A stretch of 64,000 bases of DNA from Rhizophlyctis rosea (lineage: Eukaryota > Chytridiomycota > Chytridiomycetes > Rhizophlyctidales > Rhizophlyctidaceae). The translations under genes were made by a program, and so were the position numbers. The stretch spans positions 50,480-114,479 of the forward strand of contig JADGJC010000071.1 of the NCBI GenBank assembly GCA_027596075.1, written 5' to 3'. A model generated the notes under the pieces. It searched no databases. It was not told the origin of the DNA and worked only from the letters and a program-made list of their open reading frames with translations. Shown in pieces: positions 37,301-49,084 of this stretch; position 1 is the stretch's first letter; the number at the start of each line of letters is the position of its first letter.

Positions 37301-38234
37301 AGCTTGTTGTGACCGTCATATGCAAATCTGTTTACAACCCAAGACCATATCCAAACTGGTCACGCCAGACTATCTGTAGCAAAGAGCCTGAAGGCATTGG
37401 TAGTATGATACGCTAATAGCACATTACTATCAACTCCCGGTCACGTTCCAATCTCTTTTTTGGAGCATCACTCGTTCAACCACCACGCCTGCAATGAACA
37501 ACCTTTCCCTGGGCGAAATTTGCCACATCGCAACGATTAAATGGCGCCTTTAACGAATACAGTTTCCACTTGAAGCCGGATCCATCTTCATTGAACGGAC
37601 TAAGGAAAAAGGAATCACGCTCCTGACGGTGCTTTCATGATTGCCGGCAGCAAGAGCCATCCGCCAGTATCCCAATCAGCACGTGGTTTTGATATCATAA
37701 GTAGTTTGTCAGGGGAAAGACTATCCATGTTCGATGTGCCCCCACAAAGGCCCTCAAGCTTAAGAAAAAGGGAAAACTCCATCATGGTCGTGGGATTGGA
37801 ACTGCTATTGGCTGGCCAAGCGTGCCCTCAACCTTCCGACTTGAACGGTTTTCTTGTGCATAGACGGATTGAGATGAGTTGCTTGCTTCGAATTTCAAAC
37901 ACCGACAAGTCATCATCAGCTTCAAGCGCAAAAGGATGGACGACAAATGTTTGCCGCATTATGCACGTAGACTGTTTATGCACGCAAGTGGTAGGCAAGG
38001 CAGTCAGTTCGACGCTACCGCACCTTTGTGAACAGCTAGCAATGTAGCGCGGTAATCCTTCCAAATAGTGATTGCTCGACTACGAGATATGATGTGTGGT
38101 ATAAATGTGTCATTTCTTATGCCTCTCCGTGTTATATTTAGCATGGCCTTTCGTAACCAACGCCGGATCGGTCGGTGTCTTGACAAGCACCTGCACTCAC
38201 ATCACCACGTCAGATCTTGAAATTCCCTACAGAA
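34340..38234. other. Gene-poor stretch
   Basis: A Cys-rich coding-like patch on the minus strand at about 34340-34440 (NRCGKHLAIPDAYCNTIDAA) may be an exon of another small secreted protein. Further weak patches are plus 37120-37375 (SGFRQLDFNKSASLFKLRHG) and minus 36170-36510. Nothing could be joined into a gene. Confidence 0.35.
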
Positions 38235-39507
38235 CTATCCAATTCGCATTCCAAAACGCAACTTCCTTACCTTCTGCTCATCAACAAATTCCTTCACTCC
38301 CCATTTAACCATTCCCATATACTTGACCGTCGCCCGACTCTGCTCCGCATCCGCCGGCACTCCACTCAGCGTTCCAATAAACACTGTCCGAACCCTCCTA
38401 TCCAGAAAGCACTTCTTCACCAATCGTGTCAAAGTACTCCCTCGAAATGGAATAACCTTGGCCCCCGCCGCAGCAGCACGAATGCAATCTTTTAAGGCAG
38501 ATAAAGAGCGGTTGATGGACGCTGTGTCCTCGATCCGGGTTTTGTCGGTGTGGTGGAGTGTGTCACCCTTTGATTCAGTGCCGGCTAAGTCAACTAGGGT
38601 AATGGTGGAGAGGATGGGGCCTGGCGAGGAGCCGGAAGTCGAGTTACCCCGAACGTGAACAAAGTATACGAGATGGGAGCGGGAGGATGTGGCATTACGT
38701 GTTGTCGCTTGAGTTCTTCGCAAGGCTTGCCCATTGCGGATATGGGCGTCCAAAGTATCGGGATCGGGACAGGGTGCTTCAACAGCCCCGCGCAGGTGAG
38801 TGACACCGTGCTCATCGTCACGGAAACGAATAATGTTGCCGTTGTTGAGCAAGTCACAGACTGTGTCGTTAGACATTACGAAACCTTTCGCGCCTGCTAC
38901 AATTTCGATAATGGAAATGCTGAGCTGGAGTTTGATGGAGGATTGTGAGAGGAGATAAAAGATGTCTTGGGCGAAGAGGTGTGTTATGCCGGCGATTGTG
39001 TGAGACTTGCCTGAAAACAATTCGGGTAAGGAGCGCCAGAATACTTGTATAAGCGCAGGACGTTGACCGCTTACCAGTCCCAGTCTTCCCAAACAAGAAA
39101 ACCGTCGAATCAACAGCCTCCGTTCCCTCAGCAGGAATAGACGCAGCAACTGCTCCCCTGACCGCCTTCTCATAGACAACTTCTGTAGTTTCCTCCTGCC
39201 CAAACGCGTGATCCAACTGAAACGCTGTATGTTTCGTTTTGCGCCACCCAAGGTGCATTTCCCCGCTATGGATGGCAATAGTCCGGCCGTTGTGGACTGT
39301 TACGCAGTCGTACATGTCTGGGTGGTAGGTTTCGGTGGGTAGCATGGGCCGGACGCGCGCGCAGACGGTGAAGCGGTCGGTGAGTGACTTGGTAGACTTG
39401 AATGTTGAGGGAGGGTCGTAGGAGTCGATTGCGTTGAGGACGCTGTCCCGGTGCGTTGTCCACTCTCCTGTCAAGGGAGGTAGAGTACTTCTATTGTTGG
39501 ACAACAT
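38235..39507 (-). CDS. Kinesin motor-domain protein
   Basis: Microtubule motor ATPase. Exons (minus) 39075-39507 and 38235-39010, separated by a 64-base intron (GTAAGC...TCAG) inside the P-loop; 402 residues. Motor hallmarks in order: RFTVCARVRPMLPTE near 45-60, P-loop GKTGTGKS at 140-147 followed by HT, switch I NATSSRSH at 250-257, switch II LVDLAGTE at 283-290, then INRSLSALKDCIRA, then PFRGSTLTRLVKKCFLD. The short neck before the motor and the ALKDCIRA/KKCFLD blocks are most like kinesin-13 (depolymerising) types, an assignment made by eye. The P-loop differs from the usual GQTGSGKT. The protein ends just after the motor with no coiled-coil tail, so it is either a minimal motor or has lost downstream exons. 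Confidence 0.88.
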
Positions 39508-39772
39508 GATGTCAGTGATTAGCGAAATCTGTAACGTTAGGGCATCAGAAAATTTGTCCCGACAAAGAGATGGGTGAAGCAGGTCAACTGCAGTGAAGCA
39601 AGGTCCGGAAATGAGCGAATTGCATTGGGCATCTTGTGACGCGACGAGGTCTTGGGATGGCGAAATAGCTTGTTTGTTGTGTGACAGGCCGCTGGTGGAG
39701 TTTGGTCAAAATGCAAGGTGTGATGGATCACTGATATATGAAAACAACAGTTGGTACACCTTTCGCATATTC

Positions 39773-39820
39773 TCACCATATGTCGTTCCGCACGTCAGTT
39801 CACCATATGTCGTTCCGCAC
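39773..39820. repeat. 21-base direct repeat, two copies, 27-base period
   Basis: The unit TCACCATATGTCGTTCCGCA plus C occurs at 39773-39793 and 39800-39820, separated by six bases. Upstream of the kinesin gene on its promoter side. Confidence 0.9.
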
Positions 39821-42135
39821 CAAAATGGACGTTATGAGGAATCGAAATGACTGTTTCAGCACCATCGATCTACAAGACCTTGAGCCGAAGGTAGACATTT
39901 TCGAGTTGTGGCACCTAATGGAGCCATTCTGAATGTTCCGACTTCAGATACAATCATGCCGCCGGAGTGAGACCATGCGGGAAAGACCCACATCTTTACC
40001 ACGCTGAATATACTGAATTTACTGAAGAGCTGAGCTATTTTCCTCATGACAGGATTATCAGCCAAGGTGGAATCGTCTTCTTGTTGGCCGGCAACACTCT
40101 TTTTAGAGACTCCGTGTATGCACTGGCAGGTCGTCATGCAGGTTTGGCACGAGAATGATTGGGCTGCTCATCGTAGCGTTACGTGCAGTGCATGTAACAT
40201 TATAGTAGCGCTAACATTGTGAGAGATGACCAAAGCAATCGTTGCCGAATCCTGTCGTTTTCTTTTTGGACCCCTAAAGACATCTCCGCAGATCCCGTAA
40301 TGACAACCTAGGAAGACATGTAGGACATCATTTGGCCCCAACTATGTTGAACGTTTCTGCAGGGACGTGCGGCAACATGCTTGTCAGCCTGCCAGTGTGT
40401 ATTTGCTATAATAGTGGAATTGACATGTGCAAAGGCATTCAATCATGTGTCAACGACAACACGAATGGCCAATGCCAGTGTTACGCATTTTTTTAGCAGG
40501 GATGCTCGGTCTAGTTTTCAACCGAGGATCTTCAGAAAAAGGAAGCGTTGTTCAAAAGAAGGACCATTTACTTTGTTTATGTCAATCAGCGCTACGTTTG
40601 GGAGGGTACTTGCAGTCGGCGCGTGTTCATCGGTTCCACAACCTTCCGCTTTCCGCTCATATTCACTTCACACAGACGTCTTCTATCACCTTGACGTCTT
40701 GGCTATCCACATAGGCCGAAACACTCGCATCCATATGCTCTCTGCTGACTCCCTCTTTATGACATGTTATGTCGCTTTTGACCCCAACGACGCTGAGCGA
40801 GCTACAAAAAATTGCCTCTGGCAGGATTGAAGATTGCGATTAGCTGCGGATCATGCAAAGTCGCACAGCTGAAAGCTTAGCCACTTGCACTATGGTAGCA
40901 TCTCTGACAGTGGTAATGAACGTGATGGAGTCGCGCATGCGCAGCAATCTTGAATAATGGAAGCAATAGTTGGTCAGGAAGCCCAGCAACAAAAATCAAA
41001 CGTGGTGGAAAATGCTCAATTACCATGCCATGCAATCATGGCATGCAGAGCGAAGGTCGTCATCCTATCTCCCACTAATGTTGGGCATTCTTGAATACAA
41101 TGGTCCCTGAAGCTTTATGTTGCTCGGTTGACCATGCGCTCGTGCAAGACGTTCGTGCAACAAAAAAGCACCCGCTCCAAAGCAGTTTTTACTTCATGAT
41201 CTGAGGCGTCTTACGCCGCTTTGTGATAATGGTCGAACCGTAATAGCACTCGCAACGGATACTGTATCTGCGGAAAAATAATATTTTGACTTTCCACGGT
41301 TAAATGCGGTAACAGCCATCGCGCCTTTGGCGCTAAAATCAGCGCTATGACAGTGCCGATCAACCCATGGCTCGAAATTGTGATGGAGTGCTAGGGAACT
41401 TGAGAACGTTTGCTTTGCATCGACCATGCATGCGAAGGCGGCCTGGGGCTTATTACGTGAACAATGCCGACATTCGCTCTCACTGTGTCCTTCGCGTGCA
41501 CCATCTTTCGTTGTTTGGATGAATTCACGTCATTGGATTCTGCGCATCGTCATGAAATGGAAAAAGCAAGTGGACAACACGGAGCTGATGAACCAACTTC
41601 AACCAGTGCTCAGTCCACGGGGTCTGTCCAAGCTGTCACACTCCCTGACTTATTAGCGGAGCCTAACGTGTTGTCACTGGTAGGATGGTTCAATGTGGGC
41701 TTGATCCTACTATGTATGGAAAAGAAAGAAACTTTTCAACCCACGGACAAGTGCGCAAAAAAAGTGCACGAAGTATGCGTGTGATTATGACAGATCCGAA
41801 ATTCATCACAAATGTCCATCTCTCGTATCACTCCCATACAACAAGCGTCATCAGCCTGATTCTGAGTATCATCGCCACCGTTGACGGTTAGAATCAAAGT
41901 TTGAGGATATGCAAGTCCTTGTATGGTTCTGTCTTCCTTCCATTGAGCCGACCTCTGAGCCAGTCTAGTGTTGGTCAACCGTTCCGGGTGTCCCAGACCT
42001 TGTAAGAATGCTCCGGTGCCAGTTGTCAATCAATCCGTGCAACACATATGGTGCTCACAATTTCTGAACAGATACCACGATCCAGCCTAGCACGCCGTGT
42101 GTTGAGACTTTGAAGGTTCAGATCCTGTGCTGTTG

Positions 42136-42186
42136 TCACACCCCAGCTATCAGTGTGTCCCGGGTCACACCCCAGCTATCACTGTG
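42136..42186. repeat. 22-base direct repeat, two copies, 29-base period
   Basis: TCACACCCCAGCTATCASTG type units at 42136-42157 and 42165-42186 differ at one position. No associated gene. Confidence 0.85.
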
Positions 42187-45100
42187 CATTCAAGCAGAAG
42201 ATCCTTCGGAGCCCCCGATAATTCTATGCATTCGTCAAAGGCGTCTGATAGTCTCCTGGAGAGTGCTCTCTATTTCTTACGCCCCTTCACAGTACACTCC
42301 ATAAAGGGTCGTCTTCGGGAATGACGTGGCCGACTTTGGCCCACAAGCAGTGGCGCGCCGCACGCGAGGGTCCTTGCCACCCCTTGGCCGCAGAAGGCAC
42401 TAATAAGCGGACAGCGTTGAAAAGTTTGATTAGGTTCAGACAAGCTCCTCGATCCAAATGGTTTATGAATCATTTGCATCTGCCACGATCATGCAAAAAT
42501 GTAATCTCGACTACCCATGGGGTTGGGAGCACATTTCTGACTTGTGTTCAGCTTTCAGCAAGTTACAACATTTTGTTTGTTGGTAAGCGGCTCGGATGAC
42601 TCGAGTTCATACTTTCTTATATGTTACTATCCACTGGTCCACAAACGTGGACTAAACCATAGTTTATTCTACCACAGTTAGCCGCCTCCGTCTGGCTTTC
42701 AGTCATCTGACCCAAGGGAAGGTTTTTCCTTGACTGCCTGAGGGATTTTGATATGCTGCTTTGCGAAATAACGGGAATCCCAAACGGAACTACTCATTGA
42801 CGCTATCAGTATCTTGCATTATCCCATAATCATCATGTCCTTCATTGGTACATTTGGTTTGGGCGAGAAGATGTATGCATCCCATTCCTGTCCAATCCAT
42901 CGTCTGGATAAACGGTCCTTTTTCACCGCTGCAATTGTCTTCGACTTCTTCGTCAGCAAGTATGAAACTGTGTACGCAAAATCGAGCGAATACGGCCCAT
43001 CAGCCGTGAATTACTCCTCTAACAACCTTCCGGCGCGGAATCAATTGCCCTACCACTTTGGCTATTTCCTTTTTCAATCATCCCTATTCATTACCACGCT
43101 GGGCCCGCCTCGATTCTCATAGAATTCGAGCTTAGTAACCATTGAATGGAATGTTGCCGCCAGTTTTTCATTATAATGGTGATCTTGCAGCGTTAAGAGA
43201 CTCATAACGCAGCATGTACTCCTTTTTGCTTGGCGTAGCGCCTGTCAGTTGCATAGGTACCATGGAGGGTTGGAAAAGAAGACTCGTAAGGCACAGCACT
43301 TCTTGATCTAACTGGATGTACACTTGCATTCGACGTCAAGTCATGCAGGACTTGATGTAATCGCGTACCTGTAGGGTATGGCATGGGCCGATGGTGGTTG
43401 AAAGCAGCGTAAAAGTACGGTATCCGGGAATGTTGAAACCGGCAAATATTCTCGCCGCAGCTGCAACTTGCACGGTTTAGAGACCAGAAAAATCCCCAAC
43501 CGGGATCACATTCACCGTATCCTTCGGGTGGAAATGAGTTCCACCGCTAGCAAGGCTCCTTAACATTGACTCTAATTCATCTTTCTTGCATATCTGAGCC
43601 AACATAAATGTCATTTTTTGCACGTCGGTCGCAAAAGGGAAGTGACCAATACCGAAACATTTGTAGAACAATTCATGGACATTGATGAGTCTCATGTCTG
43701 ACCAAACCGATTCAATATACTCTGTGGCAATCCACTCCGTTGAAGATAACTTGGTGGGTTAGGTTAATTTGATGCCAATTTGCGTGTAAGGTTCGGTAAT
43801 TCGCTGGTGAAGAAGGCCGACAAACCCGTCGCGTTCATGGAGCTTTCGCCTTCAGTTGCGAATATTTTTGTCAGATCATGAAATGATCGTTTTCAACTGT
43901 ATATCAGTGGTTGCAAGGAGGTTAACACTTAGCACCGTCACCAATCTCGACTTCAAGATGATATGGTCATACCACAAGCCAGTGCTGCATCGGGTATTAG
44001 TGGAATTGTTGTTGCCAATCAATCCTTCCGTCTGAGCAAGAGAAATGCGGTTCGTACCATGTATTCCGGAGTTGGGAGTCCTTTTCCGTCCAGGTCCCTT
44101 TTTGTTGTGATTTGAACTGATGCGAAACTTGGGCGTTCGATATGGAATCCGACGCTCACTGGGAGATTTGGTCGGCGGAAGCAGCCTGACGTTCGTCATA
44201 TGGCTACTAGGTCCCATCCCGGGCATCTGGAAGACTACAGCAGTTGACGCAGTCCGCTTCTGTCTGACGGGTCTTCCCTTGATCGTGTAAGCGTTTCTGG
44301 AGTGCGCAAAAATCACACAGTTGTTGGAGGACCTTGACGGGTGGTGGTGGCACAGTGTGGCCAATGTCAACACCAGGGTCCTCGAGGTTCAGGGACAGAG
44401 GCGAAGTGCGTATTGGACTGGAGTCGGTGAAAATCAAAAACATTTTCGCCATATAGGCCCGTTCAAGGTGAAACGGAACACCGGTTCATTGAAAGTCTGC
44501 CCAGATGCACTGTTTCTGCATTCGATTTTGCGATTGGGTGGTTCATGGGCAAAAGAAGTCATCATTGGACGTGCACACATTTGCGGTGGTAAAGACGGTT
44601 GCTTTTTGCCCTCCGTTGGTTAATCAAGTTACAGTGATCACCGGTTCATTCATTATGGCATGTCTATGCAATATTCAAGAAGGACAGCAATTCAGAGGAC
44701 TCCAGGAAATCTCAGATGACGCTTGCGGGAAGTAGCGGTCTAAGGATTCCATAGTATGCTTTTTGGTGATCAGGCGCAGGAACAAAATGTGGGAACTGAG
44801 TCTGAAGATTGTTCCATACCTGTGCAACCGAGTACCGGCTCAATCTGGTATGGCTTATGCTTATTTACGTCTTTCAACGCCTCAAAGGAAGGGTGCTGAC
44901 GAAATCCGTACCATCAAAAACTTGGGAGAATAGGAAGTGCGTTGTATGTCATCTTTTGGATTGAATGTCCGTTATGCTGTAGTATGTCGACAGATGTGAC
45001 GTATTCTTTTTCCTTATGAAGCAGTATCTCGTCATGGACTTTGCGACAAAGTTGGCCTTGAGCAACTCCATGGATGACGCGCGTAGTGGAGACGAGCACT

Positions 45101-45195
45101 CAACGATTTCACTGGCATGCTGCAAAACGGGCCCTGGGCTTCATCTTGAATCACCAGCAATGGTGCTGCATCATGCGAGTTCGCATCATCGCTTT

Positions 45196-47640
45196 TTACT
45201 GAGGCGCACCCATATCAAATGTTGGGCGTGTCCGGCATCTAACTCCTTCACAATTGAAAACTTCAAGTAAGTTCCGCCCGTCCATATCCGCGGAAGACAT
45301 CATGCTCGGACGCAAAACGAAGACCAGTTCCTCAGCCTTTTGTTTTTTGAAGGGTTTCGTCGTCTTCTTGCGATCCCCGCCACGGATGAGTTGTAACGCA
45401 AAATAGTCGTGACAGCTTTGAGTCGCGATGCAGTACGGAATACTTCGCTGACGGGCTTTGTTCACATCGTTTGTGATGCACGTGATTGGAATGAATCCCG
45501 CGGGTTGGACAGCAGTGAAGTAGTGTTAATTTCAATGGGTGAGTGATGCAATATAAAGAGGAGTTTCAACCACAAGATTGGAGTGTGCCTCACCTACCCC
45601 GTGGCGTCTTCCAATCGTTCCAACCAGCTCAGCAAATTTGATTGAGGGATGCGTTGCCATACTGATTCATTGCCTGGAATTCATCTGTGTAAAATCAAAG
45701 AGTACATGATGATGGGACGCGGCACAATGCAACCAGTGCAAGGGTTCAAGGCGATTTCTTTCTGTAGTGAGAGCAACTGGCCGTAACCTTCCAGCTCAGT
45801 CATTTTCAACAAATGATTGATCGTCGATGATTGCCATACGCCGCCCCAACCTTTCGAGCCTGATGATGACCCAGTAGATTTGACTCCAATCTGATGCTGA
45901 GGATGGTGCTTGAAGCGCGGATCTGGAATCGAAATTTGAGACGGAACGTCATTGTTGCAATCGAGATGAGTCACCCCAAAGTACATTGTCTGCCAGGAAT
46001 TTATGAACATCCGAACAAGCTCGACAAAAAAAGAATCTGCATGAAGACCTTCTACTCCGGTGGGAAGAAATACTCACAAGCCACAGATGTTCATTCGTCG
46101 CCTGGCCGTCACTTTGCACAATCGATGATCTTGCGATTCAACACGGCGAGAGGTAGAACATCATTGTGAATCTTTGAGTGATATGTTTGTGCTTGTACGA
46201 GGCCGACGCTGTAAGAAGTGTAAACACATGCTACAGCGCCCAGTCCAATTGCAAGGTTGTAACAAAAGGATCAAACGTCAGAGCCGTTTGATACGCATCC
46301 GAATGGTCGATCATACAACTCGAATTACAGATGTTTCCTTTCGGGGCTTGGTTTTGAGTTGTACGTTTGTCAAAAAGAAATGGATGCAGATAAGATATTA
46401 AATTCCCCAGACACGGATGCTGCTGTGGCGAGGATGTATTGTCAATTGGTGCATGGTGCAGATTACATGAAAGATCTCTCACGCTAGGGTACTGAGTTGG
46501 ATTATTTCATTGGATGATCTTGGGGGAACGTCTGTGAGCAAAAAGGGAATCTTCACTCATATCGCCTACACTTATCATACACGTGTTAGGTGCCAGGTAT
46601 GGATTCCGTTCCGAAAGATTCATATTTATCATGGACTGAGGTTTGCAATCTTCCGAATGGTGGAAAGGCTCGATCATGAATGAGATGAGCCTTTCCAGGT
46701 AGACAACACTCCCGTCCGAAAAAAGGGTGTAGGTCACGTCAGCGGATACAGCTCGATAAATCCCAGTGGACCGTTGGAGTTAAGGGAGTCATGAATATCA
46801 ACTCAAGCTCCATTGGGCACCAGATTAGTCCAAATTCTGTGGAGCTTCGAAAGTTTCCCCGGAGATCATCTTTAAGCTTGACTGTCTCATCAAATCATTA
46901 AAGAAAAAGAACACTTCCCAACTTCCGAAGGGTGCATTTTGGAAAGGATGTGGATTCCATCATAAAGATCATACTGCCTGGAATGTTTGGTTCTTGACAA
47001 GTGGGCGGAAACCTGATCTGAGCGGCGTCTACTTCCATTTGTTGAATTGTTTCGCGCTGTTTGGAAAAAGGAAGTAAAATCAGGACATGATCAAACTTCT
47101 GGCACAAACGATGATGTGCCGGTGTTGTATCGGCGATTGTTGCTGGTTGAAGAGTGCGGGTCGCCAAAGACGCTTGCGAACGTCATAGATCGTCGGAATG
47201 TTGAATACCTGAAAGCCAAAGGAGTATCCGCCGATATCACGTCTATGACCACTGGAGGACATGTAAAGTGCAAGAGTTGCATTCCTTTGTAAACTTCCGC
47301 TAGGGTCTGGTGAAGCGAAGCATCCAACTCAAAATTCAGAGACGCTCATTCCATACGGCAAACGCTTTCATCCGGAGAAAAGAAAAGTGGGCATCCCGAC
47401 ATCCACGGGTACAGGCCAACGCGGGGTAGTGAGCCCAAACTTCAAAGTCCAAACATTCATGAAGTTTCATAAAAGGTTCAATCATTTCGGCGGGGAGGAG
47501 TGCAAATGCACCATCATCCCTGGCCGTCTGCACGAGGAAAAAAGAAAACTTTTTGCAAGATTGCCATGCCATAGGAGTAATGTGATTCCTATCCTCAATG
47601 GCCAAATTGCCGGACATGTTGGGTGGCAATAATAAAACAA
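45196..47640 (-). pseudogene. Broken multi-block gene, family unknown
   Basis: A run of coding-like blocks on one strand in changing frames. From 5': 47625-47337 (MSGNLAIEDRNHITPMAWQS, then LLPAEMIEPFMKLHECLDFE), 47330-47190 (LHQTLAEVYKGMQLLHFTCP), about 47230-47100 (IPTIYDVRKRLWRPALFNQQ), 47100-46900 (ETIQQMEVDAAQIRFPPTCQ), 46735-46560 (FSDGSVVYLERLISFMIEPF), 46010-45690 (SSTINHLLKMTELEGYGQLL, then QKEIALNPCTGCIVPRP) and 45515-45230 (GFIPITCITNDVNKARQRSI, then ELVFVLRPSMMSSADMDGRN). Some switches could be introns, but others, such as the TGA at about 47338, need indels. No domain is recognised. It may be an intron-rich gene that has begun to decay. Confidence 0.45.
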
Positions 47641-47750
47641 TCCGATAGGAAACTCGACATATACGCAACGACACCAGAAAATAATCTAATTTACTTTGAT
47701 TTCTATATACAATGGAATAGAGACTATATGAACAAATAAGACCTACGGAA

Positions 47751-48757
47751 CTAAAATAACGCCGCAACTCCAACTTTGTTCAACACGCTCGGTGAGTAGC
47801 CAACGGTACTGCTCTGCCTTACTCGCTGAAATCCAGTAGGTACGTTGGCTTCGAGGTTGCGAGCGATGTGAGCGTCGGTTTCTGCCCATGACTCCTCTAG
47901 TTTCCTGTTGGGGATGATACGTGTTAGAATTGGATGAAACTGAGATACGGATTTTCAGAAGAAAGGATTGCCCTTCGGCATGACCATTCTGTGGATGACG
48001 TCCCAACCTCATTCATCCTTCCGCTGCGCGGAAATACTTGCCAGCTCCGCTGGCATCCCGCCGCTGCCCTTCCACCTCCCCACCACCCATTCCCTACCAT
48101 ACCCCCAACCACCACCACCCCCCTACAAGAGAGGTCCCGAATGAACAACACCTACTTGGTATAATCCTCCCCATAGGTCTCCCTGACCAACTCCCTTATC
48201 TCCCTCCTCATCTCCATCCGACTCCCTTCACTGGTCTTGACAGGTTGCCGGAACGACTCCGTAAGCTTAAAGTTCTTCTCCTTCTTCGCCACCTCCTCCC
48301 TCACCCACTTCTCCCCCGCCAAAGCCTCAACAACCTTCCTCCTATACATCCTCGTAACAAAATCATTCCCCAAAAGCTCGTCCTCCACCCGAATAATGTA
48401 CTCATCAAAGCCACCATAAGTATCAATAGCGTAAAGAGCGGTACGGGATAACCGGGTGATAACATGCATCCCTAGTGCGTGGCTCCAGAGATTACGGAAC
48501 ATCATATCGGGCAACCAGTATCGGCGGGACCGTTGTTTTTCGTGTTTTGGGATGTTCCATCCGAATTCGATTGTGTCGCCGTGGAGGAGGGTCGGGAAGT
48601 ATTTGTCGTGGGGTTTTAGTTCGTAGGGGAGGCGTTTTCGGGCGTAAATTCGGGGTTGTGCGAGGGGGCCACCGGTTTTGACGGCGTGTTCGAGTTTTTT
48701 GACGATGACGCCGGCGGAGAGGCGGCCGCGGGTTAGGCTTGTTTTTACTGTTCCCAT
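47751..48757 (-). CDS. MRPL24: Mitochondrial large-subunit ribosomal protein bL28m
   Basis: Exons (minus) 48156-48757 and 47751-47904, joined across a 251-base intron with donor GTAGGT and acceptor AACAG after a TCTAAC branch site; 251 residues. The bL28 core is visible: GDTIEFGWNIPKHEKQRSRR, then YWLPDMMFRNLWSHALGMHV, then YAIDTYGGFDEYIIRVEDEL. It matches yeast Mrpl24 in order and spacing, with a fungal C-terminal extension. Read without splicing the frame would stop at TAG two codons past the donor; the spliced tail (LEESWAETDAHIARNLEANV and on to VGVAALF) is clearly coding. The N-terminus (VKTSLTRGRLSAGVIVKKL) is basic as expected for mitochondrial import. The intron carries two mini-hairpins. 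Confidence 0.9.
48019..48055 (-). repeat. Mini-hairpin pair in bL28m intron
   Basis: On the sense (minus) strand: TGCCAGC-GGA-GCTGGCA (48039-48055, perfect seven-base stem), spacer AGTAT, then TTCCGC-GCA-GCGGAA (48019-48033, perfect six-base stem). Compared with ATCCGC/GCGGAT in eS17 and DAHP synthase, the outermost pair is changed on both sides of the stem, so pairing is kept. Confidence 0.85.
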
Positions 48758-49084
48758 TTTCGAGGGACGATGTGGGAAGGGAACTTCTTTGGACTAGTAA
48801 GAGGTAAGGTGGTCTCGTATTGTGTCAGCGGTGGTATATGGTGCAGGAAATAAGTAATGGGTTGAATTCGATGCCGATTCTAAATTCGAGATCAACCAAA
48901 AGCGACGATGGAACGTCGAAGGGGGTAAAGTTTGTTGGGGGTGTGGCTGGCGGAAGTGGATGTGGCTGTATGGCGTGTGGCTGGCACACAGCCACCACCG
49001 TCGTGAAATATTTTTGGAGGTTTTTCGTGTGGGGAAACCTTCCCTTCGTTCCCACACCCTCATTAGCACTATACTGTTCGCACA
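48758..49084. promoter_or_regulatory. Divergent promoter of bL28m and PXR1
   Basis: 327 bases between two start codons pointing outward. G/T-rich in the middle (48925-48990) with no TATA box that I can support. A shared promoter for two ribosome-related genes is plausible. Confidence 0.5.

Larger units (their letters stand above)
39508..45195. other. Gene-poor stretch with broken coding patches
   Basis: Protein-like patches in changing frames: plus 40400-40830 (ending CYVAFDPNDAERATKNCLWQ), plus 41500-41720 (FTSLDSAHRHEMEKASGQHG, then VTLPDLLAEPNVLSLVGWFN), minus 43695-43477 (INVHELFYKCFGIGHFPFAT, then DELESMLRSLASGG) and minus 45099-44914 (RKVHDEILLHKEKEYVTSVD). None has a defensible start, stop and splice set. 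Likely decayed genes. Confidence 0.35.

Noticed and set aside
37440..37800. Thought of an elongation factor 1-alpha or ribosomal protein relic (ERTKEKGIT, ALKLKKKGKLHHGRG)
   Set aside because: Matches are too short and in different frames; no continuous similarity.
41318..41335. GCGCC-TTT-GGCGC stem
   Set aside because: Single stem with a CC/GG core rather than GC/GC and no family flanks.
42136..42186. Considered a CRISPR-like direct repeat
   Set aside because: Only two copies with a 7-base spacer in a eukaryotic context.
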